A stretch of DNA of 64,000 bases from Frankiaceae bacterium (GTDB lineage: Bacteria; Actinomycetota; Actinomycetes; BP-191), in contig DATMES010000017.1 in NCBI GenBank assembly GCA_035556555.1, positions 62,001 to 126,000 of the forward strand. The letters are read 5' to 3'. Below the pieces are notes generated by a model. It saw nothing but the letters and a program-made list of their open reading frames with translations. It was not told the origin of the DNA and did not search any database. The position numbers were made by a program, and so were the translations under genes. This document shows, in pieces, positions 58,067-64,000 of the stretch (the first letter of the stretch is position 1; each line of letters opens with the position of its first letter).

Positions 58067-59077
58067 ATGTCGGACTCGTTCAGGCTCTCCCAGCGGGCCG
58101 TGGCGGCCTCTGCGTTCGCGCTCGTGCTCACCGGCGCGTCGTTCGCGCCCGCGGTCGCCGACGACGGCGACGGCAAGAAGGGCGGCAAGGGTGCCGGCCA
58201 GTCCGGCCAGGCCCACGGCCGCGGCAACGGCGGCAAGGGCTCCGGCGGGGGTTCGGGGTCGGGCGGCGAGTCGCGTTCGGACGGTGCCGCGCGCGGCTCC
58301 GGCGGGGCCAAGGCGGCGCAGGGCGGCCAGGGTGCCCAGGGCGGCGCGGACAACGGCGACCCCGCGGGCAACAACGGGACGTTCAAGGTCGACGGGCTCG
58401 CGTTCGACGACGGCCTCGGCAACGAGCCGCACGTCGGCTGCGGGTTCCGGTTGAAGTTCTACGGCTTCGACGAGGGCCAGACCGGCGACATCACCATCGC
58501 GGGCCACGCGCCGTCCGGCTCCGGCGTCGTCAGCCAGAAGAACGACGTGCTCATCAGCGACGACGCGGCCGGCGGCGGCCCGAACGACCCCGACGCGATC
58601 GTCACCTACACGATGGACGACCTCGACCTCAGCGGCCTCACCGCGCACCCGAAGCAGGGCTACCACGTCAAGGTCACGCTCAGCACGGACACGCCCGGCG
58701 GCGTGAAGCACAAGGTGTTCTGGATCGAGCCGTGCGCGCCCGAGGTGGCGCCCACCGACACCGTGGTCCCCGGCACCGACGTGGGCGGCGTGGACACCGG
58801 CATCGACACCGAGGTCGGCGGCACGGACACGTCGGTCGGCGGCGTCGAGACCGGTGAGGAGGCGCGCGTCCTCGGCACCAGGATCACGCGCTCCAACGCC
58901 CCCGCGGCCGCGAACCGTGGCGGCGCGTCGGTCCTCGGCACGAACCTCGCCCGCGGGCCACTGGCGTTCACCGGGTCGTTCACCGAGGCGCTGCTCGCCC
59001 TCGGCGGCGGGCTCGTGGCCGCCGGCGCCGGCTTCGTCCTCTGGGCGCGCAAGCCGCGCGGCAAGCACGCCCTCTAG
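58067..59077 (+). CDS. Cell-wall-anchored surface protein with LAFTG sortase signal
   Basis: A 336-residue exported protein. A signal peptide ends near AVADDG. A Gly/Lys/Ser-rich low-complexity region (about residues 30-100) precedes a beta-rich domain (about 105-225) with HVGCGFRLKFYGFDEGQ, GDITIAGHAPSGSG and a final EPCAPE. A Thr/Gly/Val linker follows. The C-terminus has LAFTG, a 20-residue helix and the basic tail RKPRGKHAL. LAxTG is the recognition motif of class E sortases, so covalent attachment to peptidoglycan is likely. It is divergent from the sigma factor gene, which may control it. Confidence 0.88.
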   Translation: MSDSFRLSQRAVAASAFALVLTGASFAPAVADDGDGKKGGKGAGQSGQAHGRGNGGKGSGGGSGSGGESRSDGAARGSGGAKAAQGGQGAQGGADNGDPAGNNGTFKVDGLAFDDGLGNEPHVGCGFRLKFYGFDEGQTGDITIAGHAPSGSGVVSQKNDVLISDDAAGGGPNDPDAIVTYTMDDLDLSGLTAHPKQGYHVKVTLSTDTPGGVKHKVFWIEPCAPEVAPTDTVVPGTDVGGVDTGIDTEVGGTDTSVGGVETGEEARVLGTRITRSNAPAAANRGGASVLGTNLARGPLAFTGSFTEALLALGGGLVAAGAGFVLWARKPRGKHAL

Positions 59078-59091
59078 CTCCTCCCCGACGC

Positions 59092-59128
59092 GAACGGCCA
59101 CCGGCACCCAGCTAGCCGGTGGCCGTTC
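59092..59128. terminator. Bidirectional terminator between convergent genes
   Basis: A 13-bp perfect stem (GAACGGCCACCGG at 59092-59104, complement at 59116-59128) with an 11-base loop, followed by CGTCTTTCC. Its right arm extends into the last codons of the minus-strand MSMEG_6728-like gene. It can serve both the wall protein and that gene. Confidence 0.8.
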
Positions 59129-59570
59129 CGTCTTTCCGGACCGGCCAGACGTACGGCAGGTCGTCCGGCACGTCGCCGAACAGCGGGCCGTACCACGCGG
59201 GGTCCTTGCGCAGCAGGGAGGACCGGTGGGCCAGGTGGAACGCCTCGTCGCCCAGCCACGGCGGGAGCAGTCCGCGCCGCCGCAGCTCCGCCTGGGAGAG
59301 CACCGGCTCGCTGAACGCCGCGATCTGCGCCTCGCACGTGTCGGCGTTGCCGCGGCGGACCCACTCGCGGCTGATCTCCACGCCGTACGTCGTCAGCGCC
59401 TCGACGTGGCCGCGCCACATCGCGACCGCCGGATGGTGCTGCCAGCCGTACGTCGGGATCGTGACGGCGCGCAGGATCTGGAGGGTCTCGACGCGTTGCT
59501 TGCCGAGTCTCCTGGGGTCGAGGGCCTTCGCTGACCGGCGGAACCCTGGGTACGGGAGGAATGTCTGCAC
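59112..59570 (-). CDS. MSMEG_6728-family protein (pyrimidine-dimer-glycosylase-like)
   Basis: A 152-residue protein. The start VQTFLPYPGFRRSAKALDPR and RLGKQRVETLQILRA, then GWQHHPAVAMWRGHVEALTTY, are typical of the MSMEG_6728 family, which is related to pyrimidine-dimer DNA glycosylase-like proteins. Conserved Arg, Lys and His residues fit a nucleic-acid role. The GTG start at 59570 is chosen because it gives the family's usual N-terminus; longer frames extend to 59789. It is convergent with the LAFTG gene and shares its terminator. Confidence 0.85.
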   Translation of the reverse strand: MQTFLPYPGFRRSAKALDPRRLGKQRVETLQILRAVTIPTYGWQHHPAVAMWRGHVEALTTYGVEISREWVRRGNADTCEAQIAAFSEPVLSQAELRRRGLLPPWLGDEAFHLAHRSSLLRKDPAWYGPLFGDVPDDLPYVWPVRKDGTATG

Positions 59571-59682
59571 GTGGGGACGGTGCCCGCGCCGTGCCGAGGG
59601 AAGCCTGTTACAGCCTTGACGCCAGGGTCTTTCTACCCGGACAGTGCACCCTCGCTCAACACATCTACGGGGGGACGTTCCC

Positions 59683-61356
59683 ATGCGCCGACATGTCCGG
59701 GCTGCCGTCAGCTTCATCGCGACCGTGGGGCTGACCTCCGGCTTCGTCGTCGCCGGCCCTGGCGCACCCGCGTCGGCCACGCCGCGCAAGTGCCCTGGCT
59801 ACGCGTTCCTGCGCGAGGCGGATGCCTTCGCGGTCCGGCGCCCGTCCGGTGGGTTCGAGGTCTGTGACCCGTCGACCGGCGCGTTGACCAGCACGCACGG
59901 CCCGGACACGGCCAACGCGGGCGCGCACTCCCCGCTGCCCACGGCCGAGTCGGACGTCGAGTGCGTCGTGCACAACTACGGCCCTCAAGTCGTGTTCCTC
60001 TACGGGCACTGGTACCCGACCGCGTGGCGCTACCTCGACGTGCGGCTGGGCCTGCAGTCGATCATCCGCCGGATGAACCACAAGCTGGCCCTCGCCGCCG
60101 CCGCGTCGGGTGGGTCCGCGATGAAGATCCGTACGCCCTGCATGTTGCAGGACGGACGCTGGGTGCCGTGGGTGGGCGGCTTCACCAACTACCCGGGCAG
60201 CCGGTCCGGCGCACCCGACAACTCGTTCGCGGACATCCGCGAGGCGATGCTCGACAACTACCCGACGGTCGGCCACGACGGTGCGCCCATCAAGTACGTC
60301 GTCTTCTACGACTCGACCATGCCGGGCTTCGCCGGCCAGGGCGAGGGCAACTTCAATGACGACCGGCGCTGGAACAACGCCAACGCCTCGACGACCGCGA
60401 TGTCGTACGTGCGTGGCGACTACTGGGGCACCAACGTCACGCTGCACGAGCTGTTCCACACGCTCGGCGCGGTCCAGTACACGGCGCCGCATTCGAACTG
60501 GGTCGCGCACTGCAACGACGGCGCCGACGTCATGTGCTACGACGAGCAGGGCACGGCGGGTGCCTATCCGGGGCCGTACGACGACTACCGGTGCTCATAC
60601 ACGGAGGAAGCCGGGTACGTCCCGCTCGACTGCAAGTACGACACGTACTTCGACGCCTCGACGCCACCCGGCTCCTACCTGGGCAACTACTGGAATGTCG
60701 CCGGCCCCACGAACCCGTTCTTCAAGTTCGCCAACGCCCAGGACTTTGCCGTCTCGGCCACGCCGGCGTCCCTGTCGGTCAACGCCGGCCAGCCGGCGAC
60801 CTCGACGGTGCGGCTGACGTCGTACTACAACTTCTCGGGCCCGGTCTCGCTGTCGGTCTCCGGTGTGCCGTCCGGCAGCTCTGCGACGCTGTCCACGACG
60901 AGCACCCACCTGTCGAGCAACGGCACGACCTCGCTGTCGCTGACCGTCCGGCCGGGTACGGCGCAACGGAGCTCGTTCACGGTGACGGTGACGGCCTGTG
61001 GCGGCGTGGGATGCCGGTCCACACCCGTCACGGTCACGCCCAGGTACTTCACCGTCTCCGCGTCGCCGTCGACGGTGACGACGCTGCCCACGCAGAGCGC
61101 GCAGACCACGGTGTACGCGGCGTCGCGGAACGGGTTCTCCGGAAGCGTGACGTACTCGACGAGCGGCGTTCCGGCCGGGTCTACGGTCAGCGTGTCGCCG
61201 TCGTCGGTGTCGGTGCCGTCCGGCGGCTCGGCCGCGGCGACGGTCACGGTCACCACTGGGCCCACGCAGCTCACGGACTACAGCTTCACCCTTAACGGGT
61301 GCAACTCGACCCTCTGCTCGGCGACGACGGTGTACGTGGACGTGCAGCCGCTGTAG
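59683..61356 (+). CDS. Secreted zinc metalloprotease with two Ig-like C-terminal domains
   Basis: A 557-residue exported protein. The signal peptide ends near ASATPR. The catalytic part (about residues 80-350) has the zinc motif HELFH at 255-259 in VTLHELFHTLGAVQ, followed by a likely third ligand in the HCNDGADVMCYD region, reminiscent of metzincins. Two beta-sandwich domains follow (about 360-455 and 460-557), with repeated patterns SATPASLSVNAGQPA and SASPSTVTTLPTQSA. Cysteines are frequent in the catalytic part. It is convergent with aceE with only four bases between stop codons, and no terminator is visible. Confidence 0.87.
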   Translation: MRRHVRAAVSFIATVGLTSGFVVAGPGAPASATPRKCPGYAFLREADAFAVRRPSGGFEVCDPSTGALTSTHGPDTANAGAHSPLPTAESDVECVVHNYGPQVVFLYGHWYPTAWRYLDVRLGLQSIIRRMNHKLALAAAASGGSAMKIRTPCMLQDGRWVPWVGGFTNYPGSRSGAPDNSFADIREAMLDNYPTVGHDGAPIKYVVFYDSTMPGFAGQGEGNFNDDRRWNNANASTTAMSYVRGDYWGTNVTLHELFHTLGAVQYTAPHSNWVAHCNDGADVMCYDEQGTAGAYPGPYDDYRCSYTEEAGYVPLDCKYDTYFDASTPPGSYLGNYWNVAGPTNPFFKFANAQDFAVSATPASLSVNAGQPATSTVRLTSYYNFSGPVSLSVSGVPSGSSATLSTTSTHLSSNGTTSLSLTVRPGTAQRSSFTVTVTACGGVGCRSTPVTVTPRYFTVSASPSTVTTLPTQSAQTTVYAASRNGFSGSVTYSTSGVPAGSTVSVSPSSVSVPSGGSAAATVTVTTGPTQLTDYSFTLNGCNSTLCSATTVYVDVQPL

Positions 61357-61360
61357 CCCG

Positions 61361-64000
61361 CTACGACGCGGCGTCAGGTTGCTGCTTTTCGGTGCTGCCG
61401 CCCGCTGCCTCCTCGTTGGTGAGGTCGTACTTGGCGATCGCCTGGGTCACGACCTCGGTCTTGACCTCGCCGCGCCGGGCGAGGCTTGCCAGCACGCCGA
61501 CGGCGATGGACTCGGCGTCGATGTGGAAGTGCCTGCGCAAGGCCGCGCGGGTGTCCGAACGGCCGAAGCCGTCGGTGCCGAGCGAGTCGTAGTCGCCAGG
61601 CACCCAGCGGCTGATCTGGTCGGGCACCGCGCGCATCCAGTCCGAGACCGCCAGGACCGGGCCCGGCGCGTCGGCGAGGGCGGTGGTGACGTACGGCGTC
61701 CGCGGGTCCTCGGGGTGTAGGAGGTTGTGCTCCTCGCAGGCGAGGGCGTCGCGGCGCAGCTCGTTCCACGACGTCGCTGACCACACGTCGGCCGCCACGC
61801 CCCAGTCGGCGGCGAGCAGATCCTGGGCCTGCAGCGCCATCCGCAGCGCCGGCCCGCTCGCGAGGACCTGCGCGCGGGGGGCGCTCTTGGCGGCCTTGGC
61901 GGCGGGGGCGTAGCGGTACAGCCCGCGCAGCACGCCGGCCTCGAGGTCGGGCAGGTCCGGCGCGGGGGGCTGGACCATGGGCTCGTTGTAGACCGTGAGG
62001 TAGTAGAAGACGTTCTCCGACTCGGGGCCGTACATCCGCCGCAGGCCGTCCTTGACGATGATCGCCAGCTCGTACGCCCACCCGGGGTCGTACGCGACGC
62101 ACCCAGGGTTGGTGCTGGCCAGCAGGTGCGAGTGGCCGTCCTGGTGCTGGAGGCCCTCGCCGTTGAGCGTCGTACGGCCCGCGGTGGCGCCGATGAGGAA
62201 GCCCCGGCCGAGCTGGTCGGCGTACTGCCAGATCTGGTCGCCCACCCGCTGGAAGCCGAACATCGAGTAGAAGACGAACAGCGGGATCATCGCCTCGCCG
62301 TGCGTGGCGTACGACGTCCCCGCCGAGATGACCGACGCCATGGAGCCGGCCTCGCTGATCCCCTCGTGCAGGATCACGCCCTCGGTGGACTCCTTGTACG
62401 ACAGCAGGAGCTCGCGGTCGACGGCCTCGTAGCGCTGGCCGTGCGGCGAGTAGATCTTGAGACTCGGGAACAGCGAGTCCATGCCGAACGTGCGCGCCTC
62501 GTCGGGGATGATCGGCACGAAGCGCTCGCCGAGACCCTTGACCTTGAGCAGGTCCTTGAGCAGCCGGACGAACGCCATCGTCGTGGCGACCTCCTGCTTG
62601 CCCGACCCCTTCATGAGGTCGTCGTAGACCTTGTCCTCGGCCTGCGGCAGCGGCTTGGCGCGCACGACGCGCTGGGGGAGGAAGCCGCCGAGCGCCTTGC
62701 GGCGGTCGAGCATGTAGCGGATCTCGTCGGAGGAGTCCTGGCCCGGGTGGTAGTACGGCGGGAGGTCGCCCTCGAGTGCCTTGTCGGGGATCTCGAGGTA
62801 GAGCCGGTCGCGGAACTCCTTGAGCTCGGCCTTGGTGAGCTTCTTCATCTGGTGCGTGGCGTTGCGCGCCTCGAAGTCCTTGCCGAGCGTCCAGCCCTTG
62901 ATGGTCTGGGCGAGGATCACCGTCGGCTGGCCGGTGTGCGCGACCGCTGAGGCGAACGCGGCGTAGACCTTGCGGTAGTCGTGGCCGCCGCGGGACAGCC
63001 GGCGCAGGTCGTCGTCGGGCATGTCCTCGACGAGGCGGCGCAGCCGCGCGTCGGTGCCGAAGAAGTGCTCGCGGATGTACGCCCCCGACTCGACCGAGTA
63101 GGTCTGGAACTGGCCATCGGGGGTGGTGTTCATCCGGTTGACGAGCACGCCGTCCACGTCGCGCGCGAGCAGCGGGTCCCAGTCGCGGCCCCAGACGACC
63201 TTGATGACGTTCCACCCGGCGCCGCGGAAGAACGACTCGAGCTCCTGGATGACCTTGCCGTTGCCGCGGACGGGGCCGTCGAGGCGCTGGAGGTTGCAGT
63301 TGACGACGAAGATGAGGTTGTCGAGCTCCTCGCGCGCCGCGACGCCGATGGCGCCCAACGACTCGGGCTCGTCCATCTCGCCGTCGCCGAGGAAGCACCA
63401 CACGCGGGAGCGGGACGTGTCCTTGATGCGGCGGGCATGCAGGTAGCGGTTGAACCGCGCCTGGTAGATCGCGCCGATCGCCCCGAGGCCCATCGAGACG
63501 GTCGGGAACTCCCAGAAGTCCGGCATGAGCCGCGGGTGCGGGTACGACGGCAGGCCGCCGGGCTTCGACTCCTGCCGGAACGCGTCGAGCTGCGCCTCCG
63601 TCAGCCGCCCCTCCAGGAACGCGCGCGCGTAGATCCCCGGCGAGCCGTGGCCCTGGATGAAGACCTGGTCACCCGACTCCCCGCCCTCCTTGCCGCGGAA
63701 GAAGTGGTTGAAGCCCACCTCGTACAGGCTCGCGCTGGAGGCGTACGTCGCGATGTGCCCGCCCACCCCGAGACCGGGCCGGTTGGCGCGGCTCACCATG
63801 ACGGCGGCGTTCCAGCGGATGTACGCCCTGATACGGCGCTCGACGTACTCGTCGCCCGGGAACCACGGCTCCTCGTCCGGCGGGATCGTGTTGATGTAGT
63901 CGGTGCTCGTCAGGCTCGGCACGCCGATGGCCTGCTGGCGGGCTCTCGCGAGGAGGCGGAGGAGCAGGTAGCGCGCGCGGGTGCGGCCCTGCTCGTTGAC
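61361..64000 (-). CDS. aceE: Pyruvate dehydrogenase E1 component, homodimeric (partial)
   Basis: The C-terminal 879 residues of AceE; the N-terminus lies beyond the window. The thiamine-diphosphate motif is present as [10 protein letters not shown] then FVVNCNLQ. Other family segments are [60 protein letters not shown] and [20 protein letters not shown]. It decarboxylates pyruvate and reductively acetylates the lipoyl group of E2 in the cytoplasmic pyruvate dehydrogenase complex, feeding acetyl-CoA to the citric acid cycle. The homodimeric type is standard for actinobacteria. It is a core housekeeping gene and marks ordinary chromosome next to the accessory region. Confidence 0.98.
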   Translation of the reverse strand, partial: VNEQGRTRARYLLLRLLARARQQAIGVPSLTSTDYINTIPPDEEPWFPGDEYVERRIRAYIRWNAAVMVSRANRPGLGVGGHIATYASSASLYEVGFNHFFRGKEGGESGDQVFIQGHGSPGIYARAFLEGRLTEAQLDAFRQESKPGGLPSYPHPRLMPDFWEFPTVSMGLGAIGAIYQARFNRYLHARRIKDTSRSRVWCFLGDGEMDEPESLGAIGVAAREELDNLIFVVNCNLQRLDGPVRGNGKVIQELESFFRGAGWNVIKVVWGRDWDPLLARDVDGVLVNRMNTTPDGQFQTYSVESGAYIREHFFGTDARLRRLVEDMPDDDLRRLSRGGHDYRKVYAAFASAVAHTGQPTVILAQTIKGWTLGKDFEARNATHQMKKLTKAELKEFRDRLYLEIPDKALEGDLPPYYHPGQDSSDEIRYMLDRRKALGGFLPQRVVRAKPLPQAEDKVYDDLMKGSGKQEVATTMAFVRLLKDLLKVKGLGERFVPIIPDEARTFGMDSLFPSLKIYSPHGQRYEAVDRELLLSYKESTEGVILHEGISEAGSMASVISAGTSYATHGEAMIPLFVFYSMFGFQRVGDQIWQYADQLGRGFLIGATAGRTTLNGEGLQHQDGHSHLLASTNPGCVAYDPGWAYELAIIVKDGLRRMYGPESENVFYYLTVYNEPMVQPPAPDLPDLEAGVLRGLYRYAPAAKAAKSAPRAQVLASGPALRMALQAQDLLAADWGVAADVWSATSWNELRRDALACEEHNLLHPEDPRTPYVTTALADAPGPVLAVSDWMRAVPDQISRWVPGDYDSLGTDGFGRSDTRAALRRHFHIDAESIAVGVLASLARRGEVKTEVVTQAIAKYDLTNEEAAGGSTEKQQPDAAS

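Overview
The window is a very GC-rich stretch with strong G/C bias at third codon positions. It carries actinobacterial hallmarks: GTG starts with four-base GTGA/ATGA overlaps, leaderless-looking starts, a homodimeric AceE, an MSMEG_6728-type protein, a DevR/NarL regulator, a double-domain universal stress protein and a LAxTG sortase substrate. I read it as chromosome of a free-living, probably soil or aquatic, Actinomycete; the genus cannot be named from this sequence. I saw no rRNA, tRNA, CRISPR array, integrase or transposase.

Region by region. (1) 1-11.9 kb is a stress/dormancy island: a DevR-like response regulator, small membrane proteins, a PII-type cation P-ATPase, a tandem universal stress protein, and a tightly overlapping operon of AdiC-like permease, cyclic 2,3-diphosphoglycerate synthetase-like protein, cupin, CBS-BON protein, membrane SRPBCC protein and DUF6544-like protein. 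DevR-box-like palindromes (GGGCC-N4-GGCCC) lie in its promoter regions. (2) 12-15.7 kb holds small membrane proteins, an unknown protein and a secreted CocE/NonD-type hydrolase. (3) 15.8-20.6 kb is a peptide-rich region: a cold-shock protein, several tiny secreted proteins, a secreted trypsin, a DUF2278 protein, and four short cysteine-containing peptides whose N-termini share a lanthipeptide-like leader pattern. One of these is translationally coupled to a SecD-head-like lipoprotein. (4) 20.6-29.8 kb carries an acyl-CoA dehydrogenase, a YibE/F protein, two coupled secreted proteins each ending in a cupredoxin-like copper site, and a CASTOR/POLLUX-like channel protein.

(5) 29.8-46.8 kb is the most striking part. 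A locus is present twice: a giant secreted protein (shared N-terminal domain, cadherin/Ig-like repeats, C-terminal parallel beta-helix), three consecutive stand-alone phage-tail-collar (MdpB-like) proteins in the same order a-b-c, and a DUF6916 protein. The first copy also has a GNAT acetyltransferase coupled to the third collar gene. A near-identical 21-nt block lies 124 and 127 bp upstream of the two giant genes, suggesting shared control. No phage genes surround them, so this looks like a bacterial surface system.

(6) 46.8-64 kb contains a CoA-binding protein, a PHP/PolX-like protein, a lipid-phosphate cluster (PAP2-lipid kinase fusion, VTT/DedA protein, second PAP2), a subtilase with 15 GASWT repeats, an orphan hybrid-input histidine kinase, an ECF sigma factor with a membrane-anchored BsuPI-like partner, a LAFTG wall protein, an MSMEG_6728 protein, a secreted HELFH metalloprotease and a partial aceE.

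Intergenic DNA carries at least two dispersed repeat families (around 4.7-5.04, 22.5 and 40.0 kb), one inside a 26-bp perfect inverted repeat and one that begins exactly at stop codons of unrelated genes.
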